Assembly (NCBI GenBank): GCA_029255685.2
Contig: CM055319.2
Location: forward strand, 20,425,247-20,489,246
DNA from: Silene conica
Lineage: Eukaryota > Streptophyta > Magnoliopsida > Caryophyllales > Caryophyllaceae
Direction: 5' to 3'
Length of the DNA stretch: 64,000 nt
The notes below the pieces were generated by a model. It was not told the DNA's origin. It saw only the letters and a list, made by a program, of their open reading frames with translations, and searched no databases. Below, piece by piece: positions 1-10,741 of the stretch (position 1 is the first letter of the stretch; each line of letters opens with the position of its first letter). The position numbers and the translations under genes are program-made.

Positions 1-120
1 TATTAACAAAACAAAAAGATCCGTAGAAATTTATGGCGAGGTTCGTGATCGTGTTACCATATTGCTCTGCAAAATTATTTCATTATAATGCCCTGTTCTT
101 TTCGACTTCAAGTCACTTAA

Positions 121-361
121 TTTAAGTTCACTTCAAATCCTATAAGTTCAGTTCAATTCAGTTCAGTTCCTATAAGTTCAGTTCAGTTCCTATAAGTTCA
201 GTTCAGTTCAGATCCTATAAGTTCAGTTCAGTTCAGTTCCTATAAGTTCAGTTCAGTTCAGTTCAGTTTCTATAAGTTCAATTCAGTTCAGTTCAGTTCC
301 TATAAGTTCAATTCAGTTCAGTTCAGTTCAGTTCAGTTCAGTTCCTATAAGTTTAGTTCAT
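121..361. repeat. GTTCA minisatellite, left array
   Basis: Short runs of GTTCA(GTTCA)n are separated by CCTATAA; the composite unit is about 20-35 bp with variable numbers of GTTCA. The array is subterminal in the Tourist-like element and is in the same orientation as the array near the right end. Confidence 0.9.
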
Positions 362-778
362 ATAAACTCAATTAAGAAAAGTTATATACGGAGTATTATT
401 TTTAACAACCGATACAAATATTTCTTTTAATTATTCGATACACGTCCTCTATAAAAAAAACAACTCATTAATAATTTACCCGTCTTTTACTCTCTAATTA
501 ATGTCAAACTATCATCCTCATTAATGCCAAAAAACAACAACTCATCATACGACGCCCTCACCTTCACCAATTGTCACTCTCCCATTAATCAGTTTCTTCA
601 TCACCATTGTTAGAGAAAATAAATGGTTAGAAAAAATTGGAATAGTGAATTATTTTTTATCGTAATGTAATTGTAGTATAATGTATGAACTATGAACAAA
701 CCATTATATATAAAGTTGAAAATATTTTAAACTACCTTGTGTTTTAGACTAATTTTTTTTATCAATGTCATCTATTGG
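362..778. other. AT-rich non-coding interior of the Tourist-like element
   Basis: No open frame or recognisable motif is seen. The stretch lies between the left GTTCA array and the TAA microsatellite and is most simply the remaining interior of the Tourist-like element. Confidence 0.4.

Positions 779-808
<30 letters not shown>
779..808. repeat. TAA microsatellite, 5' flank of the non-LTR element
   Basis: About ten uninterrupted AAT/TAA triplets lie immediately before the GC-richer 5' region of the non-LTR retrotransposon. The same triplet forms the much longer tract after its 3' end, so the element is bordered by TAA repeat on both sides. Confidence 0.85.
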
Positions 809-811
<3 letters not shown>

Positions 812-1311
812 TTAGGGTTAGAGAGAGTGCGAGAGGGGTGCGATTTACGTTACTATCATTGCACGCCTACATCACAGCCACCGCTGGTGACCTCACGTCA
901 CCGGCGTCCACTCATCAACTCTCCGGCAACCTCACGTCGCCGGCGTGCTTTTGTGGTCTGTGTTGTTCCCCAGTGAGAGAGTGTTTCGTGCGGGTGTGTT
1001 TCGTGGGTTGGGTTGCGGCCGTCGAATTCCGGCGGAGGTTGGTCGTTCGTGGGTTGGCTGCGGTGTTCGCTCTTTTGTGGGTTGTCCTCGTCGCATTTGG
1101 GTCGTCGGCGGTGTCACGCGCATCACTGGAGTTCCGGCGTCTTTGCGGTTTGCAGGAGGTTTTTTTTCCTTCCTTCTGACGGTGTTTGTAGGGGTCTGAG
1201 TCGGGTTTCTTCGCCGGTGGTGCCAGGGGCCTGTTGGTGCGGTGCTGCTGCGGGTGTTACGGTGGTTCTGGAGTGCTGTGGTTGCAGTTGTGGGGCTGTT
1301 CCGGGTGTATA

Positions 1312-1403
1312 CCTGTTCTCGCCGGAATCGGGTTTTTACAGGTGCTTTGATTTTGTGTTCCTGTTCTCGCCGGAATTGGGTTTTTACAGGTGCTTTGATT
1401 CTT
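1312..1403 (+). repeat. 48-bp tandem duplication in the 5' UTR
   Basis: Two nearly identical copies begin at 1312 and 1360 (each opens CCTGTTCTCGCCGGAAT and contains GGGTTTTTACAGGTGCTTTG). They lie just upstream of the reading frame of the non-LTR element. Tandem 5'-UTR repeats often occur in non-LTR retrotransposon promoters; that role is inferred here. Confidence 0.85.
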
Positions 1404-4400
1404 GTCTTTTGGGTTTTTGGTGGATGTCATGACCGACGTCGTTCGGTATCATTGTCCTTTTGTGGGACTATCAGGCTGTCAGGATGGGCGTGGTAATGGT
1501 CTCAGAAAAGCTTCCATGCTAACTCATTTGCGTGATCGACATTGTACCGGCGACGCTCAGGTTATTACTCGACAATCTCTTTCTTCTTTGTCTATTTTTG
1601 TCGAGGCTGAAACTACCTTTAGTTGTATGGGCATTTGGTTATGTGGGATTTGTTTTAAAACACATGCTCATAGTAAGCGCTGTCTGCATGGTGATGGGTC
1701 CGTTATTGAGGCACCAGATTCGGGTGATGGGGTTGTCTCTTTCGTTCTTTATGATTTTCCTAGGCCTTCTGACCCCGACCCGTCTTTGGATTCTGATGAT
1801 GTTGATTGTAACACCCCCATTTATTTAAGGGCCTGTACTAGGACTCCTCAGATAAATACGGGTGTTACCATCTCGGTTTCCCGAGGCAGTAGATACAAAG
1901 GAAGATAAACAGTATTTTAAATAAAGTTTAACTCAAAACATGTTCTTACATCCGTGTCCAAAAGTCTTAACAAAACAATAAAGTACAACTCGTATTAAAC
2001 TGACTAAGGTGGTCTAGACATCTAATCCGGTCCGGATCCAAGCTCTTTCTCCCATAGCTCCCCCTTAGTCTCAGCCACCTGTCAATCTGCTCCCCAATAA
2101 TTTGGTTCATCACAGGTGATCACGAACACACAGGGTCAACCACGAGGTTGAGTAGGGAAAAGAATAACATAACAAATGTAATAAACTCCGCACCGATCCA
2201 TCGCCAATAAACTCCGCACCGATCCAACACCATATATACTCTGCACCGATCCAACTCCATATATACATACTCCGCACCGATCCAACTCCATATCACAAGA
2301 CCCATTATATGTGCACATTGTAACAATATCTCAGAATAATATAGATTACACAGTATAACGATCACATCATATTATATCACAAACATGCTTAATAACTATT
2401 AAGAACAGCTTACACAACATCATATACAGTATTTTCCCCTACCTGAAATAGTAGGTACGCAGATAAACCCAAGGCTTGTTCAGAAATGTTCCACGCGAAA
2501 CCCGCTACCTAAACAAATATTATTTAATTAATAAACACCCTATTACTCGTAATACGTGTGCACATTCTATTTATAGAAACTTCCTATATTTAGAAAGCTT
2601 CCAAACAACCGGGGTTCACCCAAAAGCAACTTTCTAAATATAGTAACTTCTAAGAATAGTAACTTCCCAAAATAGATGCTTTGAATAGAAACAAATTCGA
2701 ATTTCAAAATACTCATTAAACCATATCAAAACTTTCCTATGATAACATATACTCATGATAGCAAAGATTCTAATAATAATGGCAATAATAAAATAAGAAT
2801 AATAATATTAATGATAATAATAATAAGATAAAGGGCTTAGAAAGACCCGAAACCCAGCCCCCTCTCTACGACAAGAACCCGCGACAACACCTTAGACCAC
2901 CACTTCGAACACCAGTAACCACCACCACTCAACACCACCGACCACCATCTACCACTAGTCCACTACAACACAACCACACCTCCCGTCACCTGCCGACAAC
3001 CCCAACCGAGGCTGCTGAATACAGACCAGTGACATATATATATCCCCAAACCCCTCTGAACAGACCCGACAATGACGGCTGTACCACCGCTAAAACTAAC
3101 CACGGCCACCACCAGACGCCACCTCTGACACTCCCTTTTAACCATGGTGGTGTTACTGTATTGACCTCCCCCGAGTCGCCAGTAACACCACCCCCAAACC
3201 ACTGCCCGACAGAGACACCAGCAACCCCCCTGTGACCCATGTTTTGAAAGTAACAACCAGACCACTAAAACCCCACCATCGACACCACCATAAGCAACCT
3301 AGCCTACCGACACTAACCCCCATTACACGGCCCTGACTACAACCAACTCTACCATGCCAACCACAACCACCGACTACAACCCCAGACCCTTCGAACCTGA
3401 AACCAAAACAGAAAGTACAACACAACTAGAAACAACACAGACCCCTAAAACACGTACCTGACTTCTGACCAGAATCGAGTGGTGTTAGGCACGGTGGATC
3501 TGGTCGTGAGCACCCTCTCTCCTTCCCGTGTGATGGTGGCAGCAGTCTAGGGTTTTGTTTTTATGATGATAGTTCAGAAATTAGGAGTGTAAGCTCCTCT
3601 TATATGGCGGCAGGGGTGAGTTTGCACGTTAGAATTGTGTAGGGTTTAAGTAAGTGTCGTGGGCTGTACGAGGTTGTGCACGGATTCCAAAGCCCATCAC
3701 CACCACCTAAAGGTCTCTAGTTCGAATCCTACCCAGGGCATGTCACATACATACGTGACCCATAACAAGCATGATACACACCCTTATAAACGAAGTAATT
3801 ACTTATCATTCTATTTCACATCGTATCAAATAAAACCTCGTACTAAACATAAAACCGTTTAGCTATTAAAACAATTAAGATAAAATCGTGCCCAAAATTC
3901 GAGGTATTACATTGATCTTGTAGTTGGGGGTGGGTTCTCGGTTTATTCTCTTGATCGATTGTTGTCTAAGGGTTCGAGAACCGTGAAATCAATCCCACCG
4001 CGTTGCCGTTTGGGTTTCTCGCGGGTTCTTAAAGGGGCCCTTGATGCTGTGATCCGTTCTCCTTCGGACCTCTCATCCTGGGTTGCCTTGCTTGTTTTAC
4101 CCCTTTGTGTTCTCAAAACTTTCTCTCCGCGGAGTAGTCGTGAGTGTCGGGCCGCTATCCGGCGTCAGCGGCAAGAGGAGAGCATTTCGCATGCCATTTG
4201 TTCTTGGGGTGTGCCTGGTGGCATGTTGCAGGTTCTTCGGGATACATTAGTTGCGTCTCGTCCTTCTTTTCGGTTTGATGAGGAGCTAGACCTGGGTGAG
4301 GCTAATGTTAAGCAGTGTAAGAGGAAGATTTGTGATGGTCATTACACTGCTGCTGTTCGAGTGCTATCATCTTCTGGAGTTGCCCCTTACAATACGGCTA

Positions 4401-6715
4401 CTCTAGCGGCTTTGGCAGATAAGCATCCCATTGTCCCTTCACCTATTTTGCCTTCTCAGCCTTCGGGTCAACCTTCTCTTGTTGCCCCTGTCTCGGCTGT
4501 CTTGGGTATGATTCGGGGGTTTCCGCGTGGTACTTCTTGTGGGCGGGATGGTCTTCGTGCTCAACATCTTCTGGACTGTTTGAGCGGTGCTGCGGCTGCC
4601 GTTTCCGATGAGTTGTTGGCTTCTATCACTGGGGTGGTTAATCTCTTTCTTGAGGGTCGGTGCCCACGGGTTCTTAGTGAGTACATCGCCAGTGCGCCGC
4701 TGACCCCGCTTGTTAAGCCGGGTGGTGGTATCCGTCCTATTGCCGTGGGTACGGTTTGGAGGCGTCTTGTATCCAAGGTTGGTGCTTTTTTGATTGGTCC
4801 ATCTTTGAGTGGCTATTTTGATGGACTTCAGTTTGGGGTTGGTGTTTCTGGTGGAGGCGAGGCTATCCTACATGCCTTGAACCGGTTGGTTGAGAGTCGG
4901 GGTAATGACGTAGGTCTTTCGATGCTGTTGGTTGATTTCCAGAACGCTTTTAACATGGTTGATAGGGAGGTCATGTTGCGTGAGATGCGTAGTCAGTGTC
5001 CCACTCCTTCTTGTTGGGCGGAGTTTTGCTATTCACGGCCTGCTCGTTTATATTATGGCGAGCATAGCTTATGGTCTTGTCAGGGTGTTCAGCAGGGTGA
5101 TCCCTTGGGCCCTTTGCTCTTTTCGCTGGTTTTACATCCTTTGGCTTGTAAGATCCGTGACTCTTTCGACTTGAGGTTGCAGGCTTGGTATTAGGATGAT
5201 GGCACTATTGTCGGGGATACTGTGGTTGTGGGGAAGGTTTTGGAGATGATTATGGAGGATGGGCCGCGATCGTGTCTCCATCTTAATATAGGCAAGACCG
5301 AGGTTTTTTGGCCTTCTGAAGACCCCCGTAGCCGGGAATTGGGTGTTTTTCCTTCAGATATTGCACGCCCTGTGCGCGGTGTCCAGGTCCTTGGTGGGCC
5401 CGTGAGTGTGTGTCCAGATTTCCGCAGTGAGGTTGTGATGGGGAGAGTGGCACGTACTATTGGGCTCATGGACTCCGTCTCTCTAATTGATGATCCGCAG
5501 TGTGAGCTTCTTTTGCTCCGGGCTTGTACTGGTATCTCGAAGCTTTACTTCGCTTTGCGTACTTGTTCCCCTGATGCTTTCGGGTCCGCTGCGCCTATTT
5601 TTGACGCGGCTTTGCGTTCTCATCTCGAGCGTATTGTCACTGCTTCAGGACCGGGTTTTGGTGACTAACAATGGCGGCTTGCCACCCTTCCCTTCTCCTT
5701 TGGTGGGCTTGGTGTGTACGCTGCCGGTGACGTTCCGCACTATGCTTTTTTGGCCTCTCGGTTGCAGTCTGTGGATCTGCAGAATAGGCTCCTTCGGGTT
5801 TCGGGTCTCCATGACCCTGGACCATCGTTTCAGTCTGCTATGGATGTTTTTGCTTCGGTTTCGGGTTCTGACTTTCTGCGCAACCCTAGTGAAATCGCTG
5901 CCACCAAACTTATGAAGAAATTGGCAGATGTTTATTTCACGAGGGTTGTTGCTTCGGCAGAGTCGGCTTTCTCTTTGACCCCTCGCCAGGTTATGCTTTG
6001 GAAGTCCCAGCAGGGAGGTTGCTCATCTGATTGGCTGCGGGTTGTCCCTATTTCTGGGTTGGGGGAGACTATGAACAGTAGGACTTACCGGTGCGTGCTC
6101 AGCTATCGTTTGGGTGTTCCGCTGTTTCCGGTGTCCTTGCCTTGTTCAGCTTGCTCCCGGGTTTTTGAGGGAGATATCTACGGGGATCACGCTGTCTCCT
6201 GCGTTAGTGCTGTTGGTGTCAAACATAGGCATAACCTTGTTCGTGATACTCTTTTGGATATTTGCTACCGGTCGGGGATCTCTATTGGTCGGGAGGTGGA
6301 TATAGGGTTGCTCGATGGGGCGGGACGGCCTTTACAGCCTGCTGATTTGCTGCTCTATTCTTAGGACAGGGGGCGCGATGTTTGTGTGGATTTGGTTGGA
6401 TCCTCTCCTTTGACTCAGTCGGGCATGGCTGATTTTGTGCCAGGAGGGGTGGTGGTTGATGCTACTCGGAGGAAGTGTGCCAAGTACAGGGACTTGTGCG
6501 TGGGGCATGGCTATGGCTTCTTGCCTTTCTCCTTCTCTTCTTTGGGGGAATTAGGGGAAGATGTCGTTTCTTTGCTCAAGCGGATTCAGAAGTTTTCTGT
6601 GTCCCAGGATGCTGGCTCGCGGACCGCTGCTTTTATTTTTTCTCGCCTTAGTTTTGCTATTGCTAAGGGAGTGGGCGCCCAGCTAGTTTCACGGGTGCCC
6701 ACCAATTTCATGTAA
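1402..6715 (+). pseudogene. Non-LTR retrotransposon polyprotein: zinc fingers, RT, CCHC, REL-like endonuclease
   Basis: The frame starts at ATG 1402. The first 136 codons hold a C2H2-like finger (CPF...C...HLRDRHC) and a second Cys/His cluster (LCGICFKTHAHSKRC). The solo LTR at 1807-3911 interrupts after codon 135. Past the second TSD copy the same phase resumes at 3917. The RT domain follows: motif A DFQNAFNMVDR (about 4936-4968), motif B GVQQGDPLGPLLF (about 5089-5127), and the catalytic box as WY-stop-DDG, with TAG at 5192-5194 just before the two aspartates. The same phase continues past TAA 5666-5668 and TAG 6362-6364 to the terminal TAA at 6713-6715. Near the C-terminus are CSAC...GDHAVSC (CxxC...H...C) and RPLQPADLLL...DVCVDL, which resembles the CCHC plus PD-(D/E)XK endonuclease of R2-like elements. 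There are three stops and no frameshift. RT identity is firm; the endonuclease call is motif-based. Confidence 0.8.
1807..3911 (-). mobile_element. Solo LTR, 2105 bp
   Basis: The segment begins TGTAACACCCC and ends GGTATTACA (TG...CA with short inverted ends). The 5-bp duplication TTGAT flanks it exactly (1802-1806 and 3912-3916). No PBS, PPT or gag-pol frame is present. On the minus strand it reads as an LTR: a TATA-like ATATAAGAG (about 3597-3605) is followed by a CT-rich leader beginning AAACCCTAGA. A lone LTR with intact TSD indicates recombination between the two LTRs of a former element. The family is not recognised with certainty; the LTR length would suit Ty3/gypsy. Confidence 0.8.
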
Positions 6716-6769
6716 TTTTTCCTTTATTTTTAATAAAAGTTCCCGGTTTATAATAAAAAAATAAAAAAA

Positions 6770-6783
6770 AAAACAAAAAAAAA

Positions 6784-6852
<69 letters not shown>

Positions 6853-6888
6853 AATAACAATAATAATAACAACAACAACAACAACAAC

Positions 6889-6919
<31 letters not shown>
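6770..6919. repeat. A-rich and TAA/AAC microsatellite tail
   Basis: After AATAAA-like words at about 6730-6770 comes an A-rich stretch, then AAT repeats, AAC repeats and AAT repeats again, about 150 bp in total. It forms the 3' border of the non-LTR element and mirrors the TAA tract on its 5' side. Confidence 0.9.
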
Positions 6920-6954
6920 GTTAACTTAAATTAAAATAAAGTTAATTAAGTTCG

Positions 6955-7222
6955 GATTTTATAAGTTTAGTTCAGATTTTATAAGTTAAGTTCAGTTCAG
7001 ATCCTATAAGTTCAGTTCAGTTCAGTTCAGTTCCTATAAGTTCAGTTCAGTTCAGTTCAGTTCCTATAAGTTCAGTTCAGTTCAGTTCCTATAAGTTCAG
7101 TTCAGTTCCAATAAGTTCAGTTCAGTTCAGTTCCTATAAGTTCAGTTCAGTTCCTATAAGTTCAGTTCAGTTCAGTTCAGATCCTATAAGTTCAGTTCAG
7201 TTCAGTTCAGTTAAGTTTCAGT
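6955..7222. repeat. GTTCA minisatellite, right array
   Basis: Same GTTCA/CCTATAA composite repeat as at 121-361, lying just inside the right end of the Tourist-like element. Confidence 0.9.
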
Positions 7223-7241
7223 CCAAAAGAACAGGGCCTAA

Positions 7242-8345
7242 GTATATTCCACAAAAAATTTGCAACCGGAATCAATTTTAAATGAATTTTTTTCTTGGTA
7301 TTTAATGTGTTTTTTTAATTTTTATCTAAGCACATTAGTTTATATCGAATCATAATTTAAGTCATTTTTATTTATTGTCAATAAACTCGTCTTTTTACCT
7401 TTTAAAATTTCAATATTGTTATTTAATTCCCTCCATTTTTTTGTTTTCATCTCATTTCATTTTGCACAACTATTAAGAAAATTGATTAAATAATGAAAAA
7501 TAATGGTAAATTTGCATGTGACCAAATTAAACAATTAAAAGAAATTAAAAAATAAAAAAGTAATGACAAATATTGTAAATACACAAGTAGGACAAAGACT
7601 ATATAGTCCATTAGATGGTCAAATAAGTAAAGATGAGAAATGAGAAGAAAAGAAATAATTTGTCAAAAAGGAGAAATGGGAAGAAAATAGAAAAATGGAG
7701 GATGTATATTTTTTTTAGCTATATGTACTAAAAATATTGGAATAATTTTTATTTTATCAAAATTACAAAAATAATTTATTTATAGCAATAATAAATAAAA
7801 AAGTAAAAATGAGAATTTAGTGGGTAGAAAATGTAATAAATAATTGAAAATGTTAGAAAATGAAAAATAAGTGAAAAATGATTGGGTTGATCACCTAGGT
7901 CGTTACCTTCTGCCAGAGAGAGAGGGTGAAAATAGGTTGAAAGTAGATAAGATAATCAAAGTGAGATTAAGAACATAAATGTTGATAACCGAATTAGTTA
8001 TGACGTTCTGCTTGAGGATGGTCTAAATCTTGTACTATTGTTATCCTCTTCTTTTGGACGTAATTCTACAATAAGTCTTACTGAAAACGAATACATTCGT
8101 CACAACTTAAAGACAGATCAAGTAATACCAAATTTGTTAGATAAGATAAAAATAAATTCTAATATACATTTAAAGTGCTGATAAAGGGCAGTCTAATTTA
8201 ATAATTAGTCCATTTGTTTTGACAACAGTCTTAAAAAGAACAAAGTAGAACAATAATCATTGTATTTTGCAATGTTGGTACTTGGTAGCAATTAGAGTTA
8301 AAGCCGCAATCAATTGTCAAGGGGTAGAACATCGCTCGAACTCTC
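7242..8345. other. AT-rich intergenic stretch, nothing recognised
   Basis: Very AT-rich, with no long frame and no terminal repeats or TSD that I could pair. I see nothing supportable here. Confidence 0.5.
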
Positions 8346-8849
8346 TAAGGGGCGGTTTGGTTCAATAGGTAGGTCTTGCTTGTGACGGGTTGGGTAAAGA
8401 GATGGATAATGATACTCATAAAACGAATAGGGGGACAAGGTGGGGCACTTTCATGTGCTTCCCTCTCTCCTCTAAATGGGCATTTTGTGAGAAAATGGTA
8501 TTCGTCACTCCGAAGTGACGGATATCTCCCGTCTTCAATGAGATTTTGTGTTGGTTCAAATAATTGGAATGAAATAGAATGAATTCTAATACTAACGAGT
8601 TATGGAGTTAGAATCTCATACTTATTATTGTTTGTTTGGTTTGATCTTGTAATGGATTGTAAATGTCATTCTTATTGTTTAGTTCACATTTGAAATGGAT
8701 TTCAAATTATTTCATTTTCTTCATTATAGGTAACTGCAATTATATTATTTTAAATTAAATTAGCTACAACAGAGCAAAATTCAAATTAATCTATAAAAAT
8801 AAAATGACTCATGTTCGTATAATACGACAATAGCAAAATTATTCTAAAA

Positions 8850-9252
8850 CTGAAAAAATTCCACATAAAATGTTTTACGAAAAATATCCACATTAAATGT
8901 TTTCTGAAAAATACACAACTTTTTTTTATGAAAAAATCAACATAAAATGTTTTACGAAAAAAATTCACATAAAATGTTTTATGAAAAATAGGTAACTTTT
9001 TTTATGACAAAAATCCGCATAAAATAATATGGAAAAATCGACATAAAATGTTTTACGAAAAAATCGACATAAAATATTTAAAAAAAAAATCCACATAACA
9101 TATTTTATAAAAAATACGCAACTTTCTTATGAAAAAAAATGCACAAAAAATATTTTATGAAAAAGATCCACATAAAATGTTTTATGAAAAATACGCAACT
9201 TTTTTTATGAAAGAAATCCACATAAAATGTTTTATAAAAAATACGTAACTTG
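8850..9252. repeat. Degenerate AT-rich tandem repeat
   Basis: Irregular repetition of CACATAAAATGTTTTATG followed by AAAAATACGCAACTTTT. Units of roughly 30 and 50 bp alternate for about 400 bp inside the Tourist-like composite. It is non-coding. Confidence 0.8.
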
Positions 9253-9379
9253 GGATGGGTGAAATGAAGTTAGAATCTTGGGATGAGACATGGGCATGAG
9301 ATTTCAAGGGTTCGAATAGATTTAGAATCCCTTAGGTATCAAACTCCATTCCAAAAACACCCAACCAAACACTTGAATC

Positions 9380-10374
9380 AGAGATGACAGTGGGCCGTGC
9401 TGGGTTGGCACGCGGCACCGTGCCAGACTTAATAAAATGGCCCATTTGTGCCGTGCTTTTTGGCCCACCGTGTCGTGCGGTGCTTAGCCCGGTGACTAAA
9501 AGCCCGGCCGAGGCCCACCCATGGCACGGTGGATTTGCGTGTCGTGTCGTGCCTGGCCCATGGGTCGGTCGTGCCATGTTCATGGGCCGGCCCGCGTGCT
9601 ACGTATTTTTTTAAAAACAACTTTTTTTAATTGTTCACTTGTTTTATTGTATTTTTAATGTATACAATTTAATCAAATAATTAGTAAACGATGAAAAAAC
9701 GAATTTGTTATTAAACGATTAAGAAACAATGTTAAAAAAAATACCTCAATCTTTTATTAAAAAGGTATGAAACGATACAAGTCTACAAGTTTATTTAATT
9801 AAAAATACGATAAGTAGAAGAGAAATAGAGAATAAGAGATCGATTGAATTGTGAAAAATGAATTGAATTGAGTTGGTATTTATAGGAGGAAATTACTAAA
9901 AAAAAAAGAAGAAAAAAAAAAAAGCTGAAACAACATTACAGCAGTAGCACTCTAAGTCTAACATCTCCAACAATCCAACGTCCATATTTCCCATTCCCAT
10001 TTCACAAGTCCCAACAGCTATATTTCCCAATTCACATTTCCCAAGTGCCAAGCCCAACAGCCATATTTCAACGGCCATATCTGATAATCTGAGATCCGAA
10101 ATTCCCAACAGGCAACATCGAACAGCCTAATAAAGCCCACCGTGCCTCAGATCGGGCCGGTCGTGCTGGGCCGGCGTGCCTATTGCGTGCCATTACCCGC
10201 CGTGCTTCGGGCCGTGTCGTACCTAGGCACAAATTTTTCGAAAATTGTGCGTCGTAGCCCGTCCGTGCTCGTGCCGTGCCGCCTCGAAAACGCCGTCGGG
10301 CCGGGCCGTGCCGTGCCGTGCTCCGTGCTGGGCCGTGCCGCTCACCGGGCTTCAGCCCATAATGCCATCTCTTA
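9380..10374 (-). mobile_element. hAT-like non-autonomous element, GC-rich ends
   Basis: The left end AGAGATGACAGTGGGCCG and right end CCATCTCTTA form short inverted repeats of the AGAGATGRCA type seen in plant hAT families. Both ends contain dense GCCGTGC/GGGCC words, while the middle is AT-rich. On the minus strand a TATA-like CCTATAAATA lies downstream of several AAATATGG/CGTTGG words, the layout of a hAT promoter region. No transposase follows. A clean 8-bp TSD was not found, so the boundaries are approximate. Confidence 0.6.
9878..9887 (-). promoter_or_regulatory. TATA-like box of the hAT relative
   Basis: CCTATAAATA on the minus strand is followed by a CT/AATTC-rich leader resembling the transcription start region of plant hAT elements. 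It is probably inactive, because no coding region follows. Confidence 0.4.
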
Positions 10375-10741
10375 AATGGGTAGAATCCATTAAAATTCAT
10401 TCCAAATGTCCCAACCAAACACCGCCTAAAATCTTAACCACATCAGCTTTTTATTAATTTTTATAATTTTTATAATTTTATTATTATTTAGACTTATTTA
10501 AGACCACTTTAAAATTTATATATTATCCGTCAGATTCATCACAGACTCTAATTTTTTACATTATTTCTTTTTTTTACAAAAAGAAATGATAACCAGACAT
10601 TGGATTACGTTTATAGAAAGTGGGATCGCGACTCATCTAAAGTCTTAAATTAAATGTTAAAACTTTGTTAGAAATTTGATAAATCATTGGTAATTTTAAA
10701 TGAGTCTTACCTTAAAACTTGCTAATGTCTTATCTAACAAT

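Larger units (their letters stand above)
809..6769 (+). mobile_element. Non-LTR retrotransposon, REL-type architecture, degraded
   Basis: This is a full-length-looking non-LTR retrotransposon. It has a GC-rich 5' untranslated region (809-1401), one long reading frame (1402-6715), a short 3' UTR with AATAAA-like words and an A-rich then TAA/AAC-rich tail. The frame encodes N-terminal zinc fingers, a reverse transcriptase, and a C-terminal CCHC cluster followed by a PD-(D/E)XK-like region. That is the domain order of early-branching R2-, R4- and NeSL-like elements rather than of the common plant L1 and RTE types. A solo LTR (1807-3911) splits it. The 5' boundary is uncertain because of the TAA tract, and no longer TSD could be defined. 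Confidence 0.7.
89..7238. mobile_element. Tourist-like (PIF/Harbinger) element, interrupted
   Basis: The left end reads TGCCCTGTTCTTTT and the right end is its near-perfect reverse complement (AAAAGAACAGGGCC). Both ends are bordered by TAA (86-88 and 7239-7241), the 3-bp target duplication typical of PIF/Harbinger Tourist elements. Inside each end lies a GTTCA/CCTATAA minisatellite. No transposase is visible. The interior was split by the non-LTR retrotransposon at about 809-6769, so the original element was probably only about 1 kb. TIRs and TSD are seen directly; the superfamily is inferred from the TSD sequence. Confidence 0.8.
8349..10426. mobile_element. Tourist-like composite element
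   Basis: The left end GGGGCGGTTTGGTT is preceded by TAA (8346-8348). The right end AACCAAACACCGCC is followed by TAA (10427-10429). The ends are imperfect inverted repeats. The composite contains a second right-end-like segment at about 9345-9373 (CCCAACCAAACAC), so two related elements may have merged, and a hAT relative at 9380-10374. No transposase frame is seen. PIF/Harbinger is inferred from the TAA target and the GTTTGGTT-type TIR. Confidence 0.6.

Noticed and set aside
2120..2365. Repeated TCCGCACCGATCCAACTCC units as a coding repeat
   Set aside because: Short imperfect direct repeats inside the solo LTR; the minus-strand frames they open have no protein character.
3640..3740. tRNA-like B box (AGTTCGAATCCT) suggesting a tRNA or SINE
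   Set aside because: No matching A box or acceptor stem can be paired around it, and the sequence lies inside the solo LTR.
6708..6890. Minus-strand frame of almost pure leucine
   Set aside because: It is the translation of the TAA/AAC microsatellite tail.
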